Shown here one piece after another: positions 26,901-41,900 of a stretch of DNA of 64,000 nt. The stretch is from Oasisia sp. SBJ-2009 (taxonomy: Eukaryota > Annelida > Polychaeta > Sabellida > Siboglinidae). Position numbers and translations under genes: made by a program. Under the pieces are notes generated by a model. The model had not been told where the DNA came from. It did no database searches and saw only the letters and a program-made list of their open reading frames with translations. The DNA is taken from contig OZ024854.1 in NCBI GenBank assembly GCA_964017155.1, positions 49,102,067 through 49,166,066 of the forward strand, given 5' to 3'. How positions within the stretch are numbered: the stretch's first letter is position 1; each line of letters opens with the position of its first letter.

Positions 26901-29900
26901 GTATAGTAATAAACTGTTTTCACAGTATAAGTATTACCATTAGATTAGTATTACTCTTTTCTTAGTATTAGCATTATCATTATCTTGTTATTAATTAAAT
27001 TATTATTAGATGTACTATTAGAGGTAGACAGTATTTTGTAATTTTAAAGGGCGTCCAGTTGTATCAACTATTTTAGTTATTACTGGCGTCCTGGCATTCA
27101 TCATTAACATATGTTCTGTGTCTGTTGTATTGTGTTGTAGATATGCCAAATAAAATGTCAAGTTCAAGTTCACGTTCACGTTCACGTTCACGTTCACGTT
27201 CACGTTCACGTTCACGTTCACGTTCACGTTCACGTTCACGTTCAAGTTCAATACGACAAAAGAACGAATTGTCACACACAAATGCATCGATCTCACTGTA
27301 CCTTTTGCGTTCTTTGTCGCCGTCCCGTTTCCCGACAGTCGGGCTGTGTCTGGTGGCGCCCCCTCGTGGTCGGTGTTGTTTGGGGCGTCGCCCTCCTTGT
27401 CCACGCCCTCCTCTTCCCCGTCTCCCAGTTCCCTCCCCTTCTTCCCATCCTCCGACATCCCGTCGCTCGATCCCTGCTCGCCCAAGCATGAACAGTTCCT
27501 GTCGTGGTTGAGTTGAGCCCATTTGAGTAGGTTGATGCAGGCGGTCAGATGGTAGTCATCTGAGGACATCCAGGGTGATGACGTCATCAGTCAGTACTTA
27601 TAACTTTATCATAATTATTACTAACTTCTGTCACAGCAACCCAGGCGTCAAGACACCTCAGCCTAATCAGCACCCGGGCAAAAATCCACTGAGTTTCGTC
27701 AATGATACTCAAAAACTAATAAAACACTAAACATATATTAGGTATCGATTTTGTACATAACCCGATTTTCATACCAATTTTCTCAAAATGTTATTTTTTA
27801 TGTTTGCCTAATTATCATCTGAAACCACTGACCCGCATGCGTCTCTGGTATCTCTAACAGAATTCTGATTCTGAATAATTGTTATGCCTTCCTCAGTGTA
27901 ACAAAGAATATAAAAATGTTTTAAAATACTACAAAGATTGGTTAGTGTCCCAGGCCGCCCCCTGTGCAGTTTGTGCTCACCTATGAAGCTCTGCTTCTCC
28001 TCATCGTGACTCAGTCGATAGCAGCGGGGGAAGAAACTGTCTGGATCAGCGTCCTCAAACCACGGCACATTTCTCATGTTGATACACAGTCCAACCTGTG
28101 ACACAAACACATGATCAGATACTTTAAGTCACTACACATTACACCCTCACAAACCTGCTCAGTCAAACAACAACGCAATTTATCACGGACAGTTCAGCAA
28201 TTACTGCTGTAGGAATATTTGCACACAAATATAACCACTGTTTATTACCAGGTACTCATTCATACAGCTGGGTGAACTGGACCAATGTGGAATGAACTGG
28301 AGCAATGTGGAGTGAACTGGACCAATGTGGAGTGAACTGGAGCAATGTGGAATGAACTGGAGCAATGTGGAGTGAACTAGAACCATCTGGAGTGAACTGG
28401 AGCAATGCAGAGTGAACTGGTGCAATGTCGAGTGTACTGAAGCCACGTGGAGTGAACTGGAACAATGTGGAGTGTACTGGGGCCATGTGGAGTGAACTGG
28501 AGCCATGTGGAGTGAACTGGAGAAATGTGGAGTGAACTGACGCTATGTGGAGTGAACTGGAGCCATGTGGAGTGAACTGGAGCCATGTGGAGTGCACTGA
28601 TGCTATGTGGAGTGAACTGACGCTATATGGAGTGAAGTGACGCTATGTGGAGTGAACTGGAGCCATGTGGAGTGAACTGGAGCAATGTGGAGTGAACTGA
28701 CGCTGTGTGAGTGAACTTGCCCAATGAAAACAAAATGGCAGAAGGATGCTTAAAACCAGAATTAATTGACCTAGGATCTGAACCTGTACCAGTAGTGCAG
28801 GCAGCAAGTGTCATAGTGTGTCTTCGCAACTGCCCATCTAATGCTGCATCAAAGTACATCAACAACTGTGTACATGAAAAACAACTGAGAAGAATGACAA
28901 CATCATGGACATAACCGAGGAAACATTTCCACTGTCTCAGACCCGTCACACAGACCTGTGACTGTGCCACATGATGGGTCCTGTCAAACAACACAAGGTG
29001 GTCCACAGACCTTACCTTTGTTGTGAAGGACCCCGCCTTGCCGTAGTGGTTGATCACTTGGTCCTTCTTGAGCCCTCTCAGGTCCAGGGCGTCCCGCCGC
29101 ACGGACCAGATGAAGTTCGACTCACTGTTCCGCACGATCCGCGACTAGCAACAGAAGAATGCAGCAAGTTGGGTGAGGATGTGATGGGTCTGTAGAGCTC
29201 AGAGAAATTTTACTTTTATTGTAAATATAAAAAATCATATAATCCAAAACAAAATTGGATAGGATCGATGCTGTCCATCCACTCATCATGCATACATTTT
29301 CTTCAAATGATGGTGAAAATGTATATAAAGAGAAGAACGTTTCAACAATGTTTGTTCCCTGTGGTGTAATGAACATATTTTTTTTTTTTTTTCTCCAAAT
29401 GGTTCCTTCCCCCATCCACCCACATGCATATAATTTGTTTTATTGGAATGTCTTGGCAGCCACCTTCAACAGCGAGTAAACTTAATACGATTTTGATTTG
29501 ATTTGATTTGATTGAAAACACAGCCAAGAGCGATCAACTGACACACCACTGCCTCAGTGACCACTGCCACAGTGGCCACTGCCACAGTGACCACTGCCAC
29601 AGTGATCACTGCCACAGTGACCACTGCCACAGTGACCACTGCCACAGTGACCACTGCCACAGTGACCACTGCCACAGTGACCACTGCCACAGTGACCACT
29701 GCCACAGTGACCACTGCCACAGTGACCACTGCCTCAGTGACCACTGCCACAGTGACCACTGCCTCAGTGACCACTGCCACAGTGACCACTGCCACAGTGA
29801 CCACTGCCACAGTGACCACTGCCACAGTGACCACTGCCACAGTGACCACTGCCACAGTGACCACTGCCACAGTGACCACTGCCTCAGTGACCACTGCCTC

Positions 29901-32900
29901 AGTGACCACTGCCACAGTGACCACTGCCACAGTGACCACTGCCACAGTGACCACTGCCACAGTGACCACTGCCACAGTGACCACTGCCACAGTGACCACT
30001 GCCACAGTGACCACTGCCACAGTGACCACTGCCACAGTGACCACTGCTGACCTGGCCAGATGTGACACAGTAGCAACAATGCTAATTGATGTGTGCCATT
30101 GTCAATAGGTGGAGCCACTGTATCAGTTTATTCGCAATTGACCACTGGAAGCAGGTTAATTTATTGTGAGTTTTCATCAAAGCTAAGTTGAGGACTGACG
30201 TGAATCAAGTTCACTCTTCTAAACATACACATGAATACATACATAGAAACACATAGAAACACATTAACACATAAATACACATAAACACATGCAATTACGC
30301 ACACACTCACGATCCAGTCTGTGACACAGTGTCACCCAACTGTTAACATCACAGAACGTTGGCCGTCTAGAAAACAGAACTTTCAAACCCACCATAATCC
30401 CATAAATTCCGTCTTCCTCTTCCCAGGGAGGCACCTTCCCTCCATGGTCATCCGCTGAAAATGTTGGTAATCGGGTTACTTTTAACGATTTCATCTGTAC
30501 ATAAATGTCTAGGAATTACACTTTCTTTTCGACATTTTGTTTGACATCACATCGTCTTTTTCAGGGAACTGGTTTCATTCATCATCTGTTTCCTACTTAC
30601 TTGATGAACACTTTCCTTAATCAGAACATTGCTGGTCTGTTCTACTATACGGAACAAGACAAACCCTATGCCTACATATATATGCAGTTTACATGAGTTT
30701 AACCTTCTTAAATATTGCAAGAAGGACAGATATGTTAGAAAGAGTACAAAGGAGAGCAACCAAAATGGTACAAAAACTGAGAGGTTTTAGTTATGACATA
30801 AGAGAATGTGGTTTAACAACACTTGAAACCAGAAGATAGAAAGGCGATCAAATAAAAGTGCTTAGAATGGTTATGAAAATATTAATAGAAATATTTTCTC
30901 GGTTAAGGAAGGGAGAAGGACTAGAGGACATGTAGTTACATTAGCAAAGGAGCAGTGTAGACTAGATATTAGAAAATTTTCATTTTCACAAAGAACAGTA
31001 AATGAATGGAACAAATTACCAGCTGACTGTGTGGGTGCTAGTAGTGTTAATATGCTTAAAAATAAAATTGACATATACCCCAGTACCTCAGAAGGACGGG
31101 ATACACTTAGATAGATATATAGGTTGGACTCTCGATAAGCCAAACGGCTTCCTTGTCCACCTGGCATCTAGAGTTAATTATATAGGTGGAAATCTTGTTA
31201 AATCTTGTTAAAATGCACAACAGCCTTTAGTTTTTTGAAAAAATATCCTGAGAACTTTTTATTATTAATTTCCAATATCTTAGACATATTTTTAAACACA
31301 AAATATCTGTAATATACTGAGCTGAGTAATGGGTTCAAGAAGCCCAGAAACATGTGTTTGCTACAGAAACATGTTTCTGAACAAATGCGACTTACTTTTG
31401 TACAGGTTCAACATTTACCATTTCTCTATCCACTAATCATGTTTTGGATTAAACAAATTATTGATGAATTTATTTATTGTTTATTTGAGTTGCGCCAATG
31501 AACTAATTTTCAGATGAAAATATCTTTGTTCAAACAGTCCATGATGAGGCAGTCATTTGAACTGTGCACTTACTGTAGTCTTCATCAGTTCCGGTGTAGT
31601 CATCGTCATCATCATCGTCATCATCGTCAGACTCGCTGACGGCGGGACGAGGTTTCTTTGCCCGCGGTGACTTCTTGACGCTCGGTGACGTCCGGTAGAA
31701 CTTCTCCACCCAGCCTCGTCTACGGAGCCCCTGTCTGATGGTGGAGTACGGCCCTTGGATTGTGAAGATCTTACGATTCTGGAAATACAGTCAATGTAAC
31801 ATTTATGTAACATTACAGGCACAATGTAACATTTATGTAACATTTATGTAACATTACAGGCACATTGAAACGTTTACCTGGTACTTTGCAAAACATGTAA
31901 ACCAGTAGAATGCTGGTCAGTTACAGCCACTGGTCATGTTACCTCAAGTGATAAATGATTTGAACATATTCCCCCCAGAACTAGTAACCAAGTAAGACTT
32001 ATTTGATACATCCCTGGTCACTATTATAGTCCATTCTGCTCTACCAGTCAGCTGTAAAATACGCTCTAATGTCAGCTGTATGTTATATCTAACCTCCAAT
32101 GTAAGGCTTTCTCACCTCCTGAAGAAACTGTCGGCAATACACAGCTACACAACTACACATCTACACAACTACACAACAATACATCTACACATCTACAGAA
32201 CTACACAACTATACAACTACACAACTACACAGCTACAAAACTACACAACTACACACTCTCCAGACTCTACACACTTATAACAACACACTGTGCACATGTC
32301 TCACAGCAGCCACTTGCTGGGAACCTAAGTTTCATTTATTTACCAGTTGTTCATTATAAATCACAAACTCTGATATTATCACAATATTATATTATTTCTG
32401 TTACGTGTCTCTCATAGATTCCTTCTCAATATGATCTTTGCTAGTGTCATTCGTGATACAATTAACCCATCTAATGTCCACAACAACTCTTTCGTAAATA
32501 ATTTTCTTAGTTCTATAAAATCATTGAACAAACTAGTAAATCGCATTTTACTAGTAGATCAGATAAAAACGTTCTGTGTTACTCCATTTACCCTTGAATT
32601 ACTCTATTCCCTCTACCACAAGGGCCACGTCTAATGACCAAAATCTAACATTATTATATCAATTAATTTAAAAGAAAAACTATGTTTGTTTACTAAGACA
32701 AAGAGTAAAACAACATAAGCATAAATGAACCTAACTTATGATCTGCTACATAACGTGTGGAATAGTTCTGATATTGTACCTTGATAGCTTTCTCCGCAAG
32801 TAGTTTTGCATTCTTCATGCGATCGAGGTTGAAGTTTGCCATCTTACACTGCTGCAACTGACCAGTAGTTGAGGTGTTTGGGGGCATTGTCTTACTGCGA

Positions 32901-35900
32901 CACTCACTTATATGGCTGGGCGGCGTCAACTCAGCACCATCTGAAAGAAACACGTAAATGAAAGCTTCGGCTCAGCAGCACTGAAACAACTATGTTTGTA
33001 TAACAATTGTTTAACGTCACCTGAAACGATGATGCTACTGTAAAGCATGGCTCGATGCCTTCATAAACAAACATCTGAAGTGCCATCTGAAACAACTATG
33101 TTAATGTAAAACGTGACTCAGTATCACCTGAAACAACCAGGCAAATTAAAAAGGCACAGAGCCAAGAATATATGTGAATATGTCAGCAGGGAAGATACAC
33201 TTACATTCAAAACATAGACACAACTGAAGAGATTACCTGCCTTTATTACTGCATGGGTCATAATAGTTTTTACAAAACATTCTTTTTTAGCTAAGACACA
33301 TCACTTCGAAAACATAATTATAGTGTGGCTTCAACACCACAGTATCTGTATAAGTAAAATAAAGGCTATTATTTCATGTTCACGCATGTTCTTAACTCAG
33401 AAGCTAACCTCAACCAAACAATGAATGTTTCAGTTGGTAATCTGGTAACATAAGGAGTTGTCACCAGACAGAAAGTGTGTGTTATATAATAAAGTTATTT
33501 TTGAATTACTCTGGCCAGTTAGTTACAAAACTCAACAGGTAATCAGATTTGCATAAGGCATACAATCGACCGACAATACGCAGAAGACAAAACCCACAAT
33601 CGGAAATCAATAGACATTTTATTACAGGAGAAATGTACATTGAATGTCTGTTTAAGCCGAGGGAGAAATAAATAGTAATCAGCGCAACTCTGACACAGAA
33701 AGGTACTCGCTAGAAGTGGACATTATTCGTGACGTCAACCAAATGAAGAGTGGACAGTATTCGTGACGTCAACCAAATGAAGAGCTCTTAACAGCTTTGG
33801 TGAACTAGTCGCCAGACTTGGAAAGATTGGTCATTTTTCACCAAACCTAACAGACTTAATTCAGGTTTGTGCCATACATAAAACACAACACATGCGAACT
33901 GCCACAAGCCATAATCTTGTGGTTCACAATTAACCTAAATCCACAAAAGAATGTCTTCAACGCAGGTGTAAACTCGGCTACACTCGTCGCAGAAAAGAAG
34001 GCCTGTGAATGTGAAGCTAAAGAAGAAAGCTGTCATGCTTGATCGGAAATGTGCCATTTAACAATACGTGTTCTCCACGCATGGCCCAGCATGGGATCAA
34101 GCCAAATCAATGTATCAGCTGGGGAGATTAAGAGTTGCCAAATACTTCTGCACCGAACAACCGTTCATTAGGGATTGCATGTTCATTATTCATTACAAAT
34201 CCTTAGTACGATACATGTTTGGCAACATTTGACATCAATTAACTAGGACGTCTACTCATGAGTCAAATACGCCAGAGATAATGATCACAGTGTTCAGAGT
34301 TCAGACGAGACGGCAAAGTCTGGCCATGTATTACACTTGTTGCTATATAATTACAGTCTGCAGACTTGACAAAGAAACAGCTATAGTACTCTAGATATTT
34401 GATACGTGCCTCAGTGATCCTGATACATTGACAAACAAAGCTTCAACAGACCCAGTACAGAGACATGTATATATATTTCACAGAGCGTTGTTCTTGTATT
34501 AATTCATGACAGGACTTGTAAATAAAATGACAGTGTATTCATATGGCTGTGATATATCTTGGATTAGGAAACATAAAGATAATTCATTATAATTATGTTA
34601 GTTTTTCCTGTGGCATTTCCTAACAAGTGCTCTATTTATCTGTGATGTTTCTTGTCCATTAAACACACGTCATAAGTCATACATCCAGCTTATTTATTCA
34701 TGAAGTTGACGCAAACATCAAAGAAACAATGTTTTGAGAACTGACATCATGTTAGCTCACTGACTTGTTTTGAAGAAACTCTACTTCAAATCCTTTTATG
34801 AAACTTAACTGTGGCGGTGCTAGTTTATGTTGCTGGATAGTTGTCAGCTATGTTTGTTATATAATCTGGGTACAATTAATGTTGAACTGACTTAATAATA
34901 TCATTACATCAATGTATTTTCAACCTATTTTTACGGTTCGGTGCAGCTCTGGAAAACCAAAGGTGTCATCTTTACCATCAGCTAAACAGTCCATCTCCCT
35001 CATTGAACCAGTGTTTCTGCTGAAACTGCTCTGCAGCTGTACATGGATTCGGTAATTCCAAGTTGTGTAGTTTGTACAATTGACATGTTGTGTACATCTA
35101 ATTTTTCTTGCTGTGTGTTTACTTCCAAGTCCCAATCTGTAGTTTGTTTTTTGCATCATTCCACGTTCACACCACTAGCTCCTAGTGTCGTCTGGGAGCT
35201 TTCTTCTGTCTCATAAACGCTTCCCTGGCAAATGGGATCCTCTGAGTTTGTGCACAGGGCTGATGTTTTACTCAATGCTCTACCTCCAACCAAAAGTTTG
35301 ATTGTATGTTTTTATTATACAGCACTTTTAGGCTTTTTTAGCATAATGGATACTGAACATTATAAATGTTAAACATTATAATTATTAAGAGGCCATGGGG
35401 GTCAAACCAGTCTGATCTCTACCCCTCGACCAGTCCAGCTTACATGACCACATCAGGTAACAAACTTGATAAAGGTAACGCCATGATTTGTCCCAAGTAT
35501 GTGTCTTTGGTCAACTAAACGTTTTCTTATCCATGCATATGTTGTTCAGTTCATTGTCTGTTTGTCTTCATCTTCCCCGTGCTCTCTCGTGGGACTCATC
35601 CCCTGTCACTCCCAGGTTCCTCCTGTGCTCCCTCGTGGGACTCATCCCCTGTCACTCCCAGGTTCCTCCCGTGCTCCCTTGTGGGACTCATCCCCTGTCA
35701 CTCCCAGGTTCCTCCTGTGCTCCCTCGTGGGACACATCCCCTGTCACTCCCAGGTTCCTCCCGTGCTCCCTTGTGGGACTCATCCCCTGTCACTCCCAGG
35801 TTCCTCCTGTGCTCCCTTGTGGGACTCATCCCCTGTCACTCCCAGGTTCCTCCTGTGCTCTCTCGTGGGACTCATCCCCTGTCACTCCCAGGTTCCTCCT

Positions 35901-38900
35901 GTGCTCCCTTGTGGGACTCATCCCCTGTCACTCCCAGGTTCCTCCTGTGCTCCCTTGTGGGACTCATCCCCTGTCACTCCCAGGTTCCTCCTGTGCTCCC
36001 TTGTGGGACTCATCCCCTGTCACTCCCAGGTTCCTCCTGTGCTCTCTCGTGGGACTCATCCCCTGTCACTCCCAGGTTCCTCCTGTGCTCCCTTGTGGGA
36101 CTCATCCCCTGTCACTCCCAGGTTCCTCCTGTGCTCCCTCTGGGACTCATCCCCTGTCACTCCCAGGTTCCTCCTGTGCTCCCTCTGGGACTCATCCCCT
36201 GTCACTCCCAGGTTCCTCCGGCTTCCTCTCCATCTCTATTCATCTTCCCAGTGCTAAATTATTTCCATTGTACCTTAAGTCCTTTCTCATCTCATAGTAA
36301 AACAGACAGCACAAATCTTACACTTTTAACCTTTTCCTTAGCACCAAACTGGCTCTTTGGGATAAGTGGGAAGAAGGGAAATTTAGAAGGAGAGTTTGTG
36401 TCAAAGACCATTCAGCAGTAACAGTGGATGATGGCTGAATGTACACACATCTCTACATGGGTGTGTTGTAATCCTGGCGGGAACCTCATGACTGCAGTTA
36501 AGTACATATACACCTGAATCACAGTCGGACATTAAGTAGGAAAACCAATATAATATAAAGATTTACTACATTTTGTAACATCTTCTTGAAATAAAGATGA
36601 CATTTTGTTATCCTACTGTCTGAGTGGAGTAGTTTCTTTGCATCCTGCTTGCCAAACTTTGTTAATAAAGAAGATAAACTTCTGCACGTATTTATTTACC
36701 TATTAAAAGTGAATACTTAACTACATAAACAGATTACTGGCACCACACCAGAGAGTAACCACTGACAACAAGAATAATTAACAACTTCTGGAGTATCCTC
36801 AACGTAAGCAATATTGTAAAGTTAGTAAAAAATTTCAATAGTCAAATCGCCAACATCAGAGAATATAATATAAACACACTAACAACAACATTATCAAATC
36901 AAATGGTTAGACTAACGAACTGTCTACAACCATGCTCTACAATGAAGTTTAATACAACAACAGTTATGATGAACTCATAACAACAACAACAACATACGTT
37001 TATGATATACTCACATACGGTGCCAAGTCAACATGGCTCAGGTAAACCAATCATCTGGCTCTACCACAGGACAGAGCAACTACTGACCTTCCTCTCAAAG
37101 ACACCCCACAACACAAGCCCAACTCCAGCCAGGCGTGAAGCAATAATCCAACATGAACAAACCGTGACGTACGGTGAGCACCAATCAATGTGGTCAATCA
37201 ATGTCCAGTTAAACAGCACTTATCTCCATGACAGTGCCACCAAGGTGATTGTTCACGGGGCCAGCTGTCCAAATCGCTCGGTCTTTACCAAATCCCACAC
37301 CCAACAATCAGGTTATTCATGCACGACAACCACACAGAATACAAGACCACTTATACCATTAAAAATCCCCCATAGAAAACTAATTTTCGTTCACGCTAAC
37401 AGTGTGTGGATCTCCTTCACATGGCCATTGATTAAGTTAGGGATCAGTAACCATGGCTCGTGGTGAATTTGTTTTCACGTCTCATTTGGTCACAGCTGAT
37501 TTAGTGCTGCTCTCTGGTGAATAAAGATCAACAGTTCTCTCTGGTGAATGCAAACAGCATATGTGTTTGACAAAGGTGGAAACAAACTGCAACATCTTCA
37601 CATCAAAAGGCCAGCCAAATAAAAGGGAGGTGAGTACGTATGTTGCACCGGTCATTAGACGTATGGATTTCTCATATAAAATCAATATTTTTTATTTCTG
37701 AAGGAACGTTGATGTAGCCAATGTTAATACAGATTTGGTGTATAGTGTGTAACATATTTTTTTATAAAGCCCTTCTTTCATTTACACAAGTAAAACATCA
37801 AACAACAAACAAAATGAATATATTTATCATGACATGCAGATTGCTAATGAAACCTGGCAGGCTCGTATTTTATAGCCTGCTAAAAGGTAGAATTCCGTAA
37901 TCTCAGACAACAACCTAGCATATGTAGTTATGTACGTACATTTCATAGCCTGAGAGATTTTGAAGCACAAATGTAGTACCCAGATGCAAACTGCGACAAC
38001 TATGGATTTATTCTGAATTTCAATGCCAAAATACAGATTTTTGACCCACAAACATAGCACAAGAGATATGAAAGTGATGAGAAATAAACAGAGTACTCAC
38101 TCTCTCTGGACGTCTTGTCCTTAGGAGCACCGGTCAGTTCTGGGGCTGAACTGGACGCGCTGACACTCTTGCTCAGGTCGGACGTCGCGTTGACCTCGGC
38201 TGTCTTCATGACGGTGTCTTCTACGTCATCACTGACACAGTTAGACTGGGGCGGACCGTCTGACAGTCTGTCACAGGTCTTTGTAATGTCAGAAGTGTCA
38301 CCACTCCACGGTTTGTCAACGACAGTCACTGACGCGTCGCTGAGAGTTGACTTGGGCAGGGTTGGGCTGGGCAGGGTTGGGCTGGGCAAGGTTGGGCTGG
38401 GCACACTGTCCTCCTCCTGTGTGTCTGCCGGGACTGGGGAAGACGGTGTCTTCTTGGGAACACTCTCTTGTCGTGTCTACAAGTGGCACAAAGACGTTAT
38501 GCGATGTAGATATATATGTGTACGTGCATGAGTAATACACTGACTCATGTTACTCTTGCAATTTAAGAGCTTGTTGCAGTCACAGCTTTATTATCCAATA
38601 CATAACTTAAATAACCAAAGTACTAACAATCTTATCCTTTAAAAACCAAAGAGAGTAGGGTATTTTCTTACTGAAAATAAAGAATTTATATCATATCTGG
38701 TCCTAACATAGCATGATGTTGTTCACATTCCTGTAATGTTTGCACACAAAATTATGTGTTTTAAATTGTGATCATGCATTAAATATTGTGCACGCAAGCT
38801 GAAAGCATCGTCCACATGGCTGATGGCATCACATTTGTTATTTTCTGCAAGTAATTTCGGGGGCAATTTATAAAAAAAAATTAATGTTCAAGGTTTTATA

Positions 38901-41900
38901 AGGAATTGTATTAATGGATATCACCCATACATACTGTACAAATTTATTGTTTATTCTGTTTTATATTCGTTCACATGAGTTACATCATCCCTATATGTGT
39001 TGCTGACTTACTGTCTACAGTATATGTCAGTCGGTACTGTACAATGTATATGCACACACGCACACTCACTCACTCACTCACTCACTCACTCACTCACTCA
39101 CTCACTCACTCACTCACTCACTCACTCACTCACTCACTCACTCACTCACTCACTCACTCACTCACTCACTCACTCACTCACTCACTCACTCACTCACTCA
39201 CTCACTCACTCACTCACTCACTCACTCACTCACTCACTCACTCACTCACTCACTCACTCACATGAACACACACACACACATACAAGTGGAATACTTTCAT
39301 GATTTAATTTTTTTCTAAATCTACAAAAATACTCTCTCTCTCTCTCTCGCTCGAGCTCTCTCTCTCTCCCCCTCTCTCTATCGCTCTCTCTCCATCACTC
39401 TCGCTCTCTCTCTATCGGTTTCTCTATCGCTCTCTCTCGCTTTGTTATACCGAAATTCACAAATATATCACAACACCACAAGCAGTCATTACTACATCAT
39501 GGCGGAATAACAAATATATTCTACATATGAGCATGATCAGTATGTATTAACAAGGATGTGCTGTTCTTTCACATTAACACACATTATCTCAGATGTGTCG
39601 TTTAAGAAACACATGCAGAAACTAATATAATGACCACCTCATACTACAGCTGTATTGGGTAAATATATGGCCTGCAGTTGCAAATATAAATATTAATAAT
39701 ATAGTAAAACATTTATAGTGCCTAAATCCTTGAGATGTCGAGCTCAGAAGTGTAACATACAAAATCATTAGGCACAACCATGAATTCATAAAAAAAAAAC
39801 AGGCAAGAGAAGTAATTGGCGCATGGACTGGTGAAAGTTTAGGGTGGGAAACAATTTCAAACAATCCTGCCTTTAGATTTTATTATATTTACAGTTTTCA
39901 ATATTTTTTAATCCACAACATTCAAGACTACAAGTTGACATTACTCACCAGTTTATCTGGTTTCTCTGGTTTTGCGTTTTTGTAGCGGCCACTTGAGGAT
40001 AACTGACTTGTATTTCGGATCTTCTTGTTTGCTTCTTCAAGCTAAAACATATGGCAGCAAAAGGTCACTTACAATATTGTCAACATTTCTCATTGGGTTT
40101 GGTTAACTTAACAACAAAGACAGGCTAGAAAACTTTTCTTTTGACAGAGTATTTTTTCTTGAGTTCTTCCTTCTGGCATAGTACCTTGCATTGTGGTTTG
40201 TTCAACACCACTTAGGAATTTGACCACACTACTTTAGGTTCAGTTTCGTGATTTTCGTCAGTGTGTCTTCAAAGGGACCAATGGTTTGCTTATGCCTGTC
40301 GTAGACTTCTTCATTGGTGATATGGTAGGTCTTCAAAAGGACCAATGGTTTGTTTAAGTCTGTCGTAAACTTCTTCATTGGTGATATGGTAGGTCTTCAA
40401 AGGGTCCAATGACTTGTTTAAGTCTGTCGTAGACTTCTTCATTGGTGATATGGTAGGTCTTCAAAGGGTCCAAATGACTTGTTTAAGTCTGTTGTAGACT
40501 TCTTCATTGGTGACATGGTCTGTGTTTGAGGCACTCACGATCCTGCAGAAACATGTATTTGGTGTAATCTCAAAGACCAGGTTCCTTCTGTCCAGTCTAT
40601 TGTCATACACTCATACTCCATGTCCCACAAGTGTAAGAGAACACTGGCTTCACCGGGACACATCAGTCTCGTCTGGAATCTCAACGAGATGTTGTCATTC
40701 TAGGGGGCTCTTTAGTCTTGTCAGCACTGCCATTGTCTGTACGCTGCTGGAGAGCACTTCAGGGTTTGGATCCCACCTGTGGTGACTGCAGTCACTGCAC
40801 CCAAGTATTTTAATCTGGACACTGTTTCAAGCTTTTGGTCATTTGCTTTCGTTTCTACATTGATCCCATTTGACTTCATGAACATCAGTGTTTTCGACAC
40901 TGACCTCCATCTAAAATGTTGCAGATGTTTCATCAAGGAGTTCCACCAGTTTGACCAGTTCTAGTTCTTCACACAACAAACCATAAATATCATTGGCAAA
41001 ATGTACGTCGTAATTGGCCTGCATCCTATTCTGACTGTTCCAACATGATCTTCAATGCATCAGGTAGTGTTCTATCGAGGACCATGTTGTAGAGAATGAG
41101 TGGGAGTACACAGTCCTGTCTGCCTCCACCTGTTGTGTGGAACCTCTTGCTCTTGCCATTGTGAGGAGTAAAGGACTTGGTGGTGTTGTGTAGAGCTGTC
41201 CTGTGAACATGCCCAGGTTGGGTCTGATGTCATAGCCATACTCCTCCATGTCGAATGCCTTCTTGAAGTCTATGAAGACATGGTACAGATTTTGCTGGTG
41301 CTTCTCATATGCAATTCTGAGGTTGAAGATTTGTTCAGTCACCAGTGCTTCTTCAAGCTCTAAATCCAGTTTGCTGTTCCGCAATGATTTCTTCTGCTTG
41401 TTTTTTGAGTATGTGTGACGTTCAGCCTGTGATGTTCAGCATGACTTTGTTGTCGGTCACTGATCATGATGTTTAGATCTGACACTGTGGTAAGTTGCAT
41501 TTTACTACTTTTAGGGAACCATAATAACTTAGAACTGCTATATTTTCTTGGAGATGATTGTGAAGGCCTCTATTAATTCAGCTGGTGTGTTACTGGGATT
41601 TTGAGTCATTTAACAGTTGTATAAAAATGTGATCAATGTATACTTTTCAGCTCCATTACAAGGGCCTTTGTAGATCAGTGAATGTGGAAAATGGTGGACA
41701 CATTATACTGAAACATAATTATGACAACCATGATGCAAAAATATATAATACACTGATTCAAAAAACACTATACGTCATCACATACTGATGTGCAGGTATG
41801 CACAACAAACATAACACTAACACAAATGTAATTCCAACAAAATATCAAATATCAAATGTAACTCCAACAAAATATCTAAGAAAACATAAACAAACACAGA

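Noticed and set aside
27160..27250. Interstitial telomere repeat
   Set aside because: The hexamer is acgttc, not ttaggg or another known telomeric unit.
27125..27511. Plus-strand frame with an Arg-Ser run resembling an SR splicing protein
   Set aside because: The run is the (acgttc)n microsatellite and the rest is antisense to TTLL3 exon 9.
28711..28914. Plus-strand frame of 67 codons
   Set aside because: Inside TTLL3 intron 7 next to a minisatellite; no recognisable motif or splice context.
29466..30118. Repeat proteins of the TVTTA, DHCHS, VVTVA or LWQWS type on both strands
   Set aside because: A 15-bp repeat without stops produces them in several frames. They lie in TTLL3 intron 6.
35488..36421. 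Three overlapping frames of 250-280 codons ([11 protein letters not shown] type)
   Set aside because: By-product of the 46-bp repeat; frames shift by one per unit and all are equally open.
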